A program made the position numbers and the translations under genes. A DNA stretch of 64,000 nucleotides from Phaeobacter sp. 11ANDIMAR09 (GTDB taxonomy: Bacteria; Pseudomonadota; Alphaproteobacteria; Rhodobacterales; Rhodobacteraceae). Shown one piece after another: positions 1-8,163 of the stretch (positions within the stretch are counted from its first letter, which is position 1; each line of letters begins with the position of its first letter). The stretch spans positions 58,112-122,111 of the forward strand of contig NZ_LIKT01000013.1 in the NCBI RefSeq assembly GCF_001294455.1, read 5' to 3'. The notes below the pieces were generated by a model. The model saw only the letters and a list, made by a program, of their open reading frames with translations, was not told where the DNA came from and did no database searches.

Positions 1-414
1 GCGATCAAAAAAGGTGATCTCGCCACCTGAGGGCAGGTGATCAATGTAGCGCTGAAAATACCATTGGCTTTGCTCAGGCTCACTTGGTTTGGACAGGGCC
101 ACCACGCGGGCGCCGCGCGGGTTCAGGTTTTCGCGAAACCGCTTGATCGTGCCACCCTTGCCAGCCGCATCACGCCCTTCAAAGACAATGGCAATGCGCG
201 CGCCACTCTCTTTGACCCAGGCTTGCAATTTGACCAGTTCGATTTGCAGAGCTTTGATTTGTTTTTCATAATCCTTGCGCCCCATCCGTTCAGAATAGGG
301 AAAGCCGCGGGCCAGGATGTCACTCTTGCCACTCTCTTTGATGCTCTGCGTAACCTCATTCGGAGCTTTGTTTTCAAAAAAGCTGCTGATGGCACCGTCA
401 AATGGCAGTTTCAT
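1..414 (-). CDS. ppk2: Polyphosphate kinase 2 (PPK2 family), 3' part outside the window
   Basis: The first 138 codons of a gene that runs off the left edge are present. PPK2 enzymes transfer phosphate between polyphosphate and nucleoside di- or monophosphates in the cytoplasm. The translation has the PPK2 Walker A motif GRDAAGKGG near residue 80, followed by the family's conserved stretch around IKRFRENLNPRG, and a YSERM segment before the kinase core. The ATG at 414-412 is the first sensible start and gives the usual short N-terminal helix before the core. It is the last gene visible on its side and is separated from metA by about 155 bases with no clear U-tailed terminator. The subclass (ADP- or GDP-forming) cannot be decided because the lid module and Walker B region are not in the window. 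The family assignment is secure. Confidence 0.88.
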   Translation of the reverse strand, partial: MKLPFDGAISSFFENKAPNEVTQSIKESGKSDILARGFPYSERMGRKDYEKQIKALQIELVKLQAWVKESGARIAIVFEGRDAAGKGGTIKRFRENLNPRGARVVALSKPSEPEQSQWYFQRYIDHLPSGGEITFFDR

Positions 415-569
415 GGCTAAATCCTTCTGTCCTCACCCCTTTATAGGGCCAAGACGGTGCAAATGTGAATCGCTTTTACTCAGGTGCTCGCGTCACAGTG
501 AACCAGGGGCGTCAGATCAGGTGCGGCAGCAGGCGCCTCTAGGCAGCCTGTTGCCCTGTGTCATTGTCT

Positions 570-1508
570 TCAGGCCCGCAGATCCGTCGTTTCGACCCCG
601 ATCCGGTCAATCTCGTAGGGGGTCGTCTCATAGATCTCGTTGATCCAGTTGCCATAGAGCAGATGGGCATGACTGCGCCAGCGGTTCTGTGGCACCCTTG
701 TGGGATCATCATCGGGGTAATAGTTCAGTGGCACATTGATTTCGGTGCCAGAGGCGACGTCGCGGTCGTACTCCTGCTTGAGCGTGTCGCTGTCATATTC
801 AAAGTGGTTGAAAATATAGAGCGCACGGTGGTCAGGATCCTCGATCAGGCAGGGGCCGGTTTCATCGCTGCCCAGCATTGTGCTCAGACCAGGGCAGGCC
901 TCCACTTCCTCTTGGCGAATTTCTGTCCAGCGGGAGACGGGAACAACGCAATCATCAGAAAATCCACGCAGATAGGGCGAGGCCGGCGTCATGTTCTGAT
1001 GGCGAAAACAGCCAAAGGCCTTGTGATCCAGCATATGCTTTTTCACACCGTTGAAGTAGTTGATCATGGCCATCCCCCCCCAGCAGACGCCAAAGGTGGA
1101 ATGGACATTGGTCTGGGTCCAGTCAAAGACCTCGCAGAGCTCATCCCAATAGGTGACCTCCTCAAAAGGCAGGTGCTCGATCGGGGCGCCGGTGATCAGC
1201 AAGCCGTCGAATTTCTGATCCTTAACCTCTTGGAAGGATTGGTAGAACTCAGCCATATGTTCAGCCGCTGTATTGCGCGTCTGATGCTCGGTCATGCGGA
1301 TCAGAGTGAGATCAATCTGCAAAGGTGTGGCGCCAATCAGACGGGCAAACTGGTTCTCCGTCTGGATCTTTTTGGGCATCAGATTGAGCAAGCCGATGCG
1401 CAGTGGCCGAATATCCTGGCGCGCTGCCTGATCCGGCGACATGACCATGACGCCTTCGTTCGTCAGAACGTCATAGGCCGGCAGGTCAGAAGGGATCTTA
1501 ATAGGCAT
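570..1508 (-). CDS. metAA: Homoserine O-acetyltransferase, MetA type
   Basis: This cytoplasmic enzyme activates the hydroxyl of L-homoserine for methionine synthesis. The 312-residue length is normal for the MetA family. The catalytic cysteine is C142 in FGVCWGG, and the partner residues H235 and E237 lie in FNHFEYD. Residue 111 is glutamate ([12 protein letters not shown]). In characterised MetA enzymes Glu111 goes with acetyl-CoA use and Gly111 with succinyl-CoA use, so O-acetylation is inferred despite the traditional succinyltransferase name. AGGA precedes the ATG by about seven bases. It lies 60 bases downstream of a P-loop protein gene on the same strand, which may share its transcript. 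I looked for a SAM riboswitch in that short gap and saw none. Confidence 0.95.
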   Translation of the reverse strand: MPIKIPSDLPAYDVLTNEGVMVMSPDQAARQDIRPLRIGLLNLMPKKIQTENQFARLIGATPLQIDLTLIRMTEHQTRNTAAEHMAEFYQSFQEVKDQKFDGLLITGAPIEHLPFEEVTYWDELCEVFDWTQTNVHSTFGVCWGGMAMINYFNGVKKHMLDHKAFGCFRHQNMTPASPYLRGFSDDCVVPVSRWTEIRQEEVEACPGLSTMLGSDETGPCLIEDPDHRALYIFNHFEYDSDTLKQEYDRDVASGTEINVPLNYYPDDDPTRVPQNRWRSHAHLLYGNWINEIYETTPYEIDRIGVETTDLRA

Positions 1509-1567
1509 GGGGTTTTCCTGTTTATCGGATGATAGTGCGGTATAGCGGAAACTGACACATAGTCGTC

Positions 1568-2431
1568 TTAGCTGCGGGCCTCAAGGGCTCTGCCGATCAA
1601 CTGATTGAAATCGGCCTCGCTCTGGACGCTGGAAACCTGATCTGCGGTCACGGTGACGCCCCATTTTTTAGCCATTTCCGCATAGCGGGGCTGGCGATGG
1701 GCCAGGGCTTGGGAATAGGTCCAGCGGATAAAGTCATCAGGATCAACATCCTGCTCTGATACGCCCATTTGGTTGAGATAGTCTTCCCAGGCCTGCGCCA
1801 GAAACTCGGGCTGGTATGACATCGGCTTGGGGGCGCGATCAAACCGTCGGATCAATTCTTCGGTATGGGCGGCGTCGCCCTTGATCCAGACCATCAGGCA
1901 CTGGGCCGAGAGTTCGCGCAGCACGGTATCATTGGGGTCTGCGGCATCCACCCATTCACAGATCGATCCGCCAGTGTCGCAGATGAAATTGGGATAGCCA
2001 TAGAGCCGCTTGGAGCGATCAGCAAAATAGGCGGTATCCATCAGCGCGTGAATTTCGGCGGTGCGAAACTGATCCTGACGTCGGCGGTACTCGTCGATCG
2101 CCAGCCCGCCCTTGCGGCTATCCCCAGGCTTGCCCAGGTAGGAGGAAACCGGTGTGAGGTTTTCAAAGGTGATATTGGAGCCGATATAGATCGAATCTGA
2201 GAGCAGGAGGTCCCGTAGAAAGGGGTTCTTCATCGCCTCTGCCTTGGCGTTATCGGCAATATATTCGCCCATGTAGCGGGTGCCGATGCGATAATCGATT
2301 GAGTAATGAAACCAACTGCCCGCGCCGCGCAGAATATTGCTGACATAGGTTTTGCCAAGGCCAGACATGCCAAAGAACAAGACCCGTTTTTGTGGCGCGT
2401 CGAGCCACTCCTGTGCGGAAGAATAGAGCAT
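1568..2431 (-). CDS. P-loop ATPase or kinase-like protein of unknown role, upstream of metA
   Basis: I do not recognise a named function. The protein begins with a strand and a Walker-A-like loop, [10 protein letters not shown], about 20 residues from the start, so it should bind a nucleotide. The following part is rich in aromatic residues and contains [11 protein letters not shown], which could form part of an active-site pocket. It is cytoplasmic, with no signal peptide or membrane segment. I place the start at the ATG at 2431 (287 aa), preceded by GGAA five bases upstream. A GTG at 2458 would add nine residues but lacks a properly spaced ribosome-binding site. The gene is 60 bases upstream of metA in the same direction, so cotranscription is likely, though that says little about function. 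A small-molecule or nucleotide kinase is one possibility. Confidence 0.8.
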   Translation of the reverse strand: MLYSSAQEWLDAPQKRVLFFGMSGLGKTYVSNILRGAGSWFHYSIDYRIGTRYMGEYIADNAKAEAMKNPFLRDLLLSDSIYIGSNITFENLTPVSSYLGKPGDSRKGGLAIDEYRRRQDQFRTAEIHALMDTAYFADRSKRLYGYPNFICDTGGSICEWVDAADPNDTVLRELSAQCLMVWIKGDAAHTEELIRRFDRAPKPMSYQPEFLAQAWEDYLNQMGVSEQDVDPDDFIRWTYSQALAHRQPRYAEMAKKWGVTVTADQVSSVQSEADFNQLIGRALEARS

Positions 2432-2540
2432 AGGCGTTCCAGATTGTTTTGGTTTCACGCCTTGCTAGTGCTCTGGACTGGTCTGGTCAATTCCCACGCG
2501 GAAATTGCTGCCCTGGCTGTCGGGAATTTCTGGCCTAGCC

Positions 2541-2579
2541 CCCCAATAAAATAAGCCCCCGCCACATGGGCGAGGGCTT
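2541..2579 (-). terminator. Intrinsic terminator after the FadL-type porin gene
   Basis: The arms at 2553-2563 and 2569-2579 pair over eleven positions with one mismatch around a short loop. On the minus strand the stem is followed by ATTTTATT. It lies about 40 bases past the stop of the outer-membrane gene and separates it from the P-loop gene/metA unit. Confidence 0.8.
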
Positions 2580-2615
2580 GTTGGAGGTTCTGATCGGGCA
2601 GTAAACGAAATTGGC

Positions 2616-3755
2616 CTAGAAGTAGTAGCCAACCTTGATGCCAAAGCTCACAGCGTCGCTGCCGGTGAAGCTGGCGCGCGCCACATCTGGCGTGCCGGTT
2701 TCTGCGAAGGCATCGCCAAGTTTGGTGTAGCGTATTCCGCCGGAAACCTTGAACTTGTCTTGAGTGTATTGCAGGCCAATGGCGATGCTCTCAAAACCAT
2801 TGGTCGGGGCGAGCGGAGAGACAAGATTGTCATCACTGGCCTCTTCATATTCCAATAGAATGGAACCGGACCAGTTTTTATTGAAACGACGGGCCACCCC
2901 AAGGCTGAAGGTTGTGGAATCTTCCAGGTCAATTAGATCGACCCCCGCAAGGGTGGGTCTCAGCTTGGTTTCGCTATGATCCGCCCAGCGAATGCCGCCC
3001 ATCAACAGGGTATTGGGGGCGATACCAGTCTGGAAGTCCAGGTTCACCGATTGGGGCGTTTTGGTTGTGGTTGTCGTTGTGATCGCCGGGTTGAGATTCT
3101 CGGTTGTTCTGAATTCATGTTCGATTTCAGAGTTATACGTTAGCGCGACCCGGAGGGCGATATCTGGAATCTCATAGGCAGCACCCGCAACCCAGCCCAG
3201 AGCGCGGTCTCTTTCAATCCGGACAGAATAGCCAGACAGCCCAGCCGGAGGAGCGCCACCATAGGCGGCCCCATTCAGGGTAATATTGCCTTCGACTTGC
3301 TGCCAGCGCAGGCCACCATGGATACTGAAGCGGTCGTTGAATTTGTAGCGCAGCAAGCCAGTGATCGCATCTGATTCAGCAAAGGCCTGGGTACCGCCCA
3401 GCAGGGCAGACCCTGGGGTCAAAGGATTGGCATTTGCTGCCGGATAGCTGATGTCAGAGCCCCAGGGTTGATCATAGATCATGGCAAAGGACAGCCGGTC
3501 GTTGATATCGAGCTTGAACCCTGCACCAGCCTGATTGAACGCCTGCGCCACATTCCCGCTGGGGGTGCGCGCGGGATTGAACGCTGCAACGTCGCGGCCA
3601 TTGAGGTTGGGGTCTGCGCGACCAATTGAAAATTCGGCGTAATTTCCTTTTTCGAATAGTATGTCTATGGATTGGCCTGTTCGATCCAACCCTCCCGCCT
3701 GGGCAGCACTAGAGAGTGCTGCCAATGCCAAAGGCACAGCAACGTAGTTTTTCAT
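2616..3755 (-). CDS. OmpP1/FadL family outer-membrane transport protein
   Basis: This is a predicted outer-membrane beta-barrel that lets hydrophobic compounds such as long-chain fatty acids cross the outer membrane. It opens with a Sec signal peptide (MKNYVAVPLALAALSSAAQA, cleaved after AQA). The mature protein has many alternating amphipathic strands, a threonine-rich loop of six consecutive Thr, and ends in VGYYF, whose terminal phenylalanine is the usual barrel assembly signal. At 379 residues it matches the shorter alphaproteobacterial FadL-like proteins. It is a single-gene unit with its own terminator and an upstream gap of about 100 bases. The substrate is unknown; fatty acids or aromatic hydrocarbons are both possible for this family. 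Confidence 0.9.
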   Translation of the reverse strand: MKNYVAVPLALAALSSAAQAGGLDRTGQSIDILFEKGNYAEFSIGRADPNLNGRDVAAFNPARTPSGNVAQAFNQAGAGFKLDINDRLSFAMIYDQPWGSDISYPAANANPLTPGSALLGGTQAFAESDAITGLLRYKFNDRFSIHGGLRWQQVEGNITLNGAAYGGAPPAGLSGYSVRIERDRALGWVAGAAYEIPDIALRVALTYNSEIEHEFRTTENLNPAITTTTTTKTPQSVNLDFQTGIAPNTLLMGGIRWADHSETKLRPTLAGVDLIDLEDSTTFSLGVARRFNKNWSGSILLEYEEASDDNLVSPLAPTNGFESIAIGLQYTQDKFKVSGGIRYTKLGDAFAETGTPDVARASFTGSDAVSFGIKVGYYF

Positions 3756-3859
3756 GTATTCCTCCCAAAGACAGGCCTTTTGGCCTCTTTTCCAGAGGTT
3801 AGGGGGAAGATGTATTTCGGATCAATGTTAACCAGACGGCAACTTTGTGCGCATTGGGC

Positions 3860-4744
3860 TCACGTTTTGGCGAATTTCCGTGATTTCTCAGCTCTCAAGT
3901 TCAGCAGATTCGCCGCGCAAATCACTGCGGCGCCAATAAAAATCCACAGATCTAAGTCTTCACCATATATAAGCATTCCCAAAACTGCGATCAGAGGGAG
4001 GCGCACAAAGTCGATCGGCACTACGGAGGTCGCAGGGGCAAGGGACAGTGCTGTGGTGAGGCAGAAATGAGCGCTAAGGCCCGCCAGGCCAATCACGACC
4101 ACCCAGGGTAAAACCCGAGCATCTGGCAGCGCAATGTCGCCGTCCCAGCCTGCCATGATCAATCCCATGACCAGTTGCATTGAGGTCAACCAGAAAAGGA
4201 TCGAAGCGATGCCTTCATAACGGGTCAGTCGTTTGGTGATAATGACTGTCAATGCAAAGAAAATCGCGCAGCTGGCCGCTGTGATGATCCCGGCATTGAA
4301 GGTGTCCGGAGAGGGGCGGGCAACCATCAGGATGCCTACAAACCCAAAAACCACCGACAAGGCCCGGATCAGCGTCAGCCGCTCGCCCAGCAACAGCGGA
4401 GACAATACAACCACCCAAATCGGTGAGGTGAATTCCAGCGCAAAGACCTGCGCCAGTGGGATCAGCGTCACCGCAAAGAACCAAAGATTTTGGCCGGTGA
4501 AATGGGCCAGATTGCGCAGAAGGTGGGTGCCAAGCCGTTCAGTTTTCACCTGGCCCCAGTGTTTTGTAAAGGTGATCAACAGGGCCACGATGATCAGCCC
4601 GACAAGGCTGCGATAGCTCATGATTTCAAAGGTATCGAGGCTGTGCCCCGCTTCACGGCCGGCAATCGCCATGGAGGAAAACGACAGGATGGCTCCAGTC
4701 ATCCAAAGCGCTGCCTTACCTACCTCGCCCCTTTGATGCGACAT
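3860..4744 (-). CDS. DMT superfamily permease, EamA domain
   Basis: This is an inner-membrane transporter of about ten hydrophobic helices, arranged as two EamA repeats of roughly 140 residues each, the standard architecture for drug/metabolite exporters. The repeat signature is visible in the segment YRSLVGLII of the first half and in PIDFVRLPLIAVLGMLIYGE of the second half. I chose the ATG at 4744 (294 aa, beginning MSHQRGEVGK) over one ten codons upstream because it places the first helix close to the N terminus, as is usual. The substrate cannot be inferred. The gene stands alone between the FadL-type gene and the remains of a sulfotransferase gene. Confidence 0.88.
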   Translation of the reverse strand: MSHQRGEVGKAALWMTGAILSFSSMAIAGREAGHSLDTFEIMSYRSLVGLIIVALLITFTKHWGQVKTERLGTHLLRNLAHFTGQNLWFFAVTLIPLAQVFALEFTSPIWVVVLSPLLLGERLTLIRALSVVFGFVGILMVARPSPDTFNAGIITAASCAIFFALTVIITKRLTRYEGIASILFWLTSMQLVMGLIMAGWDGDIALPDARVLPWVVVIGLAGLSAHFCLTTALSLAPATSVVPIDFVRLPLIAVLGMLIYGEDLDLWIFIGAAVICAANLLNLRAEKSRKFAKT

Positions 4745-4817
4745 CCCGTACCTTCCCTCATGTCCAGGCGGCAAGAAGGTGGTAAATCAACGAGAAGGTC
4801 AAGCCAAAGGGACGATA

Positions 4818-5256
4818 TCAAGAGGCTAATTGGCTCTCCGACAGCGCCAGGCTTTGGCTGGCCTCTAGATAGTCCGATACGATTTGTTCAGGACCAAAAC
4901 CGCGATTGGTCAGCAATCCTGCGTTGCTGTCGACCAATTGCTCATCGGTTGTGACGTTTGCATTGTATTTGGGTGGTAAGAGGGGCTCCCGGACATGGCC
5001 TAGATCAGCCGGAAGCCTGACCGCGCCACCGGGCTTTCCTGCGTCCTCGAGTTGAACCTTGATAAAGCGGACCCGATCGCCATAGCTGCGCTCAAAATAG
5101 TGCTGCAAGCCATCCCTCTCTAAGTGTACCAAATTGCAACGCCATTCACTCCCAGTGGTTCATGGATGGCTGTGCCCCCAGGTTGGCCTCTATTAATTTG
5201 GCCAACCAGCCTGTGCCAGACCGACCTACAGTGAGAGTGAAAATCCTCTGTGTCAC
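4818..5256 (-). pseudogene. Sulfotransferase-like gene broken by two frameshifts
   Basis: Three short pieces in different reading frames make one sulfotransferase-like protein. The first piece, from a GTG at 5256, contains TLTVGRSGTGWLAKLIEANL, which resembles the phosphate-binding loop that holds PAPS in sulfotransferases. At the run of five C at 5175-5179 (G on the coding strand) the sense moves to a second frame that reads AIHEPLGVN. Between about 5160 and 5120 it moves again to a third frame reading NLVHLERDGLQHYFERSYG and on to the stop at 4818. The total is about 145 codons, well short of normal family members, so internal sequence may also be lost. The first frame stays open upstream to 5463, so the true 5' end is uncertain. 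Sequencing error is a possible alternative, but two independent shifts plus short length favour decay. Confidence 0.7.
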
Positions 5257-5425
5257 ATCGGCCTTCACTGGTTCCTTCAGCCATTCCAAAATTGGTTTCC
5301 GATTTCGCGGCGGAGGGCTGCACCAAAGCCAACTTGGAAGAATGAACAGTTTCTTGGTTTTCAAAAAGAACCGAGTCAAATTCAGCCTGTCAGGGGTGCG
5401 CAACTGGTGCAATGACTGGCACGCG

Positions 5426-5457
5426 AAAAAAACATCCCGGTCGGGATACCGACCGGG
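5426..5457 (-). terminator. Intrinsic terminator after guaA
   Basis: A perfect 9-bp stem (5436-5444 with 5449-5457) with a four-base loop is followed on the minus strand by ATG and seven T. It lies 39 bases beyond the guaA stop, so the decayed sulfotransferase region is not normally part of the guaA transcript. Confidence 0.92.
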
Positions 5458-5495
5458 CTGCAAATCTCAGCTTTCAGCAACGACAGTTTGCTGCA

Positions 5496-7064
5496 TTATT
5501 CCCATTCGATGGTGCCTGGGGGCTTCGAGGTGATGTCATAGGTACAGCGGTTGATGCCTTTGACTTCGTTAATGATCCGGGTCGCGGTTTCGCCTAGGAA
5601 TTCATGGCTGAAGGGGTAGTAATCCGCTGTCATCCCATCCACCGATGTCACCGCGCGCAGGGCACAGGCAAAATCATAGGTGCGGCCATCGCCCATTACG
5701 CCAACGGTGCGCACGGGAAGAATGGCAACAAAGGCCTGCCAGATCTCATCATAGAGACCATGCTTGCGAATCTGGTCGATATAGACGGCATCGGCCTCGC
5801 GCAGGATCTCCAGCTTTTCGCGGGTGATCTCACCAGGGCAACGGATCGCAAGGCCAGGGCCAGGGAAGGGGTGACGCCCAATGAAACTCGCCGGCAGCCC
5901 AAGTTCACGTCCCAAAGCGCGGACTTCGTCCTTGAACAGCTCCCGCAGCGGTTCAACCAGTTTGAGCCCCATCTTTTCGGGCAGGCCGCCCACATTGTGA
6001 TGGCTTTTGATCGTCACCGAGGGGCCGCCAGAAAAGCTAACAGATTCAATCACATCTGGGTAAAGTGTGCCCTGGGCCAGGAACTCGGCACCCTCAATGC
6101 TATTGGCGTGTTTCTGGAACACATCAATGAACAGCTTGCCGATGATCTTGCGCTTGGTCTCTGGGTCGCTTTGACCTTCCAGCTCGCCCAGGAACAGGTC
6201 CTGTTCATCAGCGTGAATGAACTGCATGTTGTAGTTGTCGCGGAACATAGTGACGACTTCGTCGGCCTCACCTTTCCGCAACAACCCATGGTCAACAAAG
6301 ACACAGGTCAGCTGGTCGCCAATGGCCTCGTGCAGCAGCACGGCTGTAACCGAACTGTCGACGCCGCCGGACAACCCGCAGATGACCTGTTTGTCGCCGA
6401 CCTGCTCGCGGATGGCGGCAATCGCCTGCTCGCGGTAGGCACCCATAGTCCAATCGCCGCTAAAGCCGGCCAGACGGACAAAGTTTTCATAGAGCTTGGC
6501 GCCATTGGGGGTGTGATGCACCTCTGGATGGAACTGCACCGCATAGAAGTTCCGCGCTACATCGGCGGTGATCGCATAGGGGGCATTGGGGGAGGTTCCA
6601 TAAACCTCAAACCCTGGGGCGATTTCACTTACGTGGTCACCGTGACTCATCCAGACCTGTTCGCGGTCTTCGTCATCCTGGAACCAGCCTTGCAGCAGGG
6701 GCAGGGAGGCGACGGAGGGTTTGACATAGGCGCGACCAAATTCGGCTGTGCCATGGCCGCTTTCGACCTTGCCGCCAAGCTGATGCATCATCACTTGCTG
6801 GCCGTAGCAGATCCCGAGGATCGGCACGCCATAGTCAAAAATCTCTTGTGGGACGCGGGGGCTGCCGTCGCGAGTCACACTGTCTGGGCCACCGGAAAAG
6901 ATCACGGCCTTGGGCGCCATCTGGCGCACAAATTCCATTGTGACATTCTGGTAGGGGTGGATTTCGCAATAGACATTCAGCTCACGCAGGCGGCGCGCAA
7001 TCAGCTGCGTTACCTGGCTGCCAAAGTCTATGATTAGGAGGCGGTCATGGGATGTCTGGCTCAT
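5496..7064 (-). CDS. guaA: GMP synthase (glutamine-hydrolysing)
   Basis: GuaA converts XMP, ATP and glutamine to GMP in the last step of guanine nucleotide synthesis. The N-terminal class I glutamine amidotransferase domain has the nucleophile C86 in GICYGQQ and partners H179 and E181 in FHPEVHH. The ATP-pyrophosphatase domain follows with the P-loop SGGVDSS at 232-238. The C-terminal dimerisation domain ends in the canonical PPGTIEWE. I took the start as the ATG at 7064 (522 aa, [10 protein letters not shown]). Two ATGs upstream would add a basic tail not typical of the family. The gene has its own terminator and appears monocistronic. A 477-codon open frame on the opposite strand is a shadow of this GC-rich gene. 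Confidence 0.98.
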   Translation of the reverse strand: MSQTSHDRLLIIDFGSQVTQLIARRLRELNVYCEIHPYQNVTMEFVRQMAPKAVIFSGGPDSVTRDGSPRVPQEIFDYGVPILGICYGQQVMMHQLGGKVESGHGTAEFGRAYVKPSVASLPLLQGWFQDDEDREQVWMSHGDHVSEIAPGFEVYGTSPNAPYAITADVARNFYAVQFHPEVHHTPNGAKLYENFVRLAGFSGDWTMGAYREQAIAAIREQVGDKQVICGLSGGVDSSVTAVLLHEAIGDQLTCVFVDHGLLRKGEADEVVTMFRDNYNMQFIHADEQDLFLGELEGQSDPETKRKIIGKLFIDVFQKHANSIEGAEFLAQGTLYPDVIESVSFSGGPSVTIKSHHNVGGLPEKMGLKLVEPLRELFKDEVRALGRELGLPASFIGRHPFPGPGLAIRCPGEITREKLEILREADAVYIDQIRKHGLYDEIWQAFVAILPVRTVGVMGDGRTYDFACALRAVTSVDGMTADYYPFSHEFLGETATRIINEVKGINRCTYDITSKPPGTIEWE

Positions 7065-7245
7065 ATCTACGCGCATAGGCCGGGATGGCTCAGGTTTCAA
7101 GTCCCATTCCGTGCCGCGGTGTATTCGGCAGTCTAGAGCACGCCTTGTACGCGCCTAGGGGGAGGGGATGGAGAGCGGAATTAATTGCAGGTTGAAACCA
7201 GGAAAGTCGCGCCTGGTTTATGGGGAAAAGTAACGGTTTTTGCCC

Positions 7246-8013
7246 ATGGATTATGGAGCGTTCTCACGGCAAGCGGCCTCCATGAAATTCTTAGTTCCGT
7301 ACCTGGTTCCGCGCGGCAGTGTTCAGTTCGCGCTCCATTATCTTCTTTGGATGATCTTTATCATCTCCCTCTATCTCCTGCAGAAGTTCTTCTTTGATGG
7401 GGGATTGGAATATGGCTATGTGCAGCCCCTGCGGACGGTCTTTGTGATCGCCAGCCCCTGCTTGATCATCGGTTTGACCCTGGTCGCAAAACTGGAGGCT
7501 CAAAAGGACGAAATTTCTCGGTTGTCGCGAACGGATGTGCTTACGGGGTTGCTCAATCGTGGAGCAATGGACGCGGTGCTCGCCAACGAACTCCCAAACC
7601 TACCCGGTTGCCTGTTGCTGATTGATATCGATCACTTCAAATCGGTGAATGATGACTTTGGACATGCGGCCGGTGATGAATGTCTGCGCGCCGCGGCTCG
7701 GTTTTTGCGCCGGGTCCTGCCAGAGGATGCTGAACTGGCCCGTTGGGGCGGTGAAGAGTTTGTTGTCTTGGTACGGCACCAGCAGGTGTCAGAGGTTGCG
7801 CCTTTTGCCAATAGGTTGGCCAAGGGGGTCTCTCTTCCGATTACAGGGCGTAACCGACCCATCAGAATCACCTTTTCTATCGGTGTGGCAAATCTCAGCG
7901 AAGTTGGCCCCGTCGATGCGCTTCTCAAGCTGGCGGATACGCGGCTTTATCTCGCTAAATCCTGGGGGCGGGCGCAGTGGGTTGGCCCGGAAGCCGAGCC
8001 CTTGGAGCCCTGA
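7246..8013 (+). CDS. Membrane-anchored diguanylate cyclase (GGDEF)
   Basis: It is predicted to make cyclic di-GMP from two GTP at the inner membrane. Two hydrophobic segments (about residues 30-50 and 65-83, numbering from a TTG two codons upstream) precede a GGDEF domain with RTDVLTGLLNRG, the metal-binding IDIDHFKSVND and the active-site signature GGEEF at 170-174, so catalysis is expected. The inhibitory RxxD I-site normally five residues before GGEEF is absent (the sequence there is PEDA), which suggests no classical product inhibition. No sensory domain is visible between the helices. The start is uncertain: ATG 7246 is used, with TTG 7240 and ATG 7282 as alternatives. The gene stands alone between guaA (divergent) and the MttB-like gene. 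Confidence 0.88.
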   Translation: MDYGAFSRQAASMKFLVPYLVPRGSVQFALHYLLWMIFIISLYLLQKFFFDGGLEYGYVQPLRTVFVIASPCLIIGLTLVAKLEAQKDEISRLSRTDVLTGLLNRGAMDAVLANELPNLPGCLLLIDIDHFKSVNDDFGHAAGDECLRAAARFLRRVLPEDAELARWGGEEFVVLVRHQQVSEVAPFANRLAKGVSLPITGRNRPIRITFSIGVANLSEVGPVDALLKLADTRLYLAKSWGRAQWVGPEAEPLEP

Positions 8014-8163
8014 CCTTACTCGTCAGCCTTGGAGAAGGCCGAATTCAGCCCATTTGGACAGGGTAAATGTCGCTTTCCAACCGGATAGGCCGTTATCCTT
8101 CGGCGGAGCGCTTGGGAGCCGGGCTAGATATCTGACAACGAAACTCCTTCAAGAGGACAGACC

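Noticed and set aside
525..555. Ten-base hairpin downstream of metA
   Set aside because: It has one G-U pair and no U tract on either strand, so I do not call it a terminator.
1509..1567. Possible SAM riboswitch in the leader of metA
   Set aside because: The gap is only 59 bases and shows none of the SAM-II or SAM-V core sequences or stems I know.
5604..7037. A 477-codon plus-strand open frame opposite guaA
   Set aside because: It lies entirely antisense to guaA, has no recognisable family and is a codon-bias shadow of a GC-rich gene. Similar long shadow frames occur opposite metA, ntrY and mfd.
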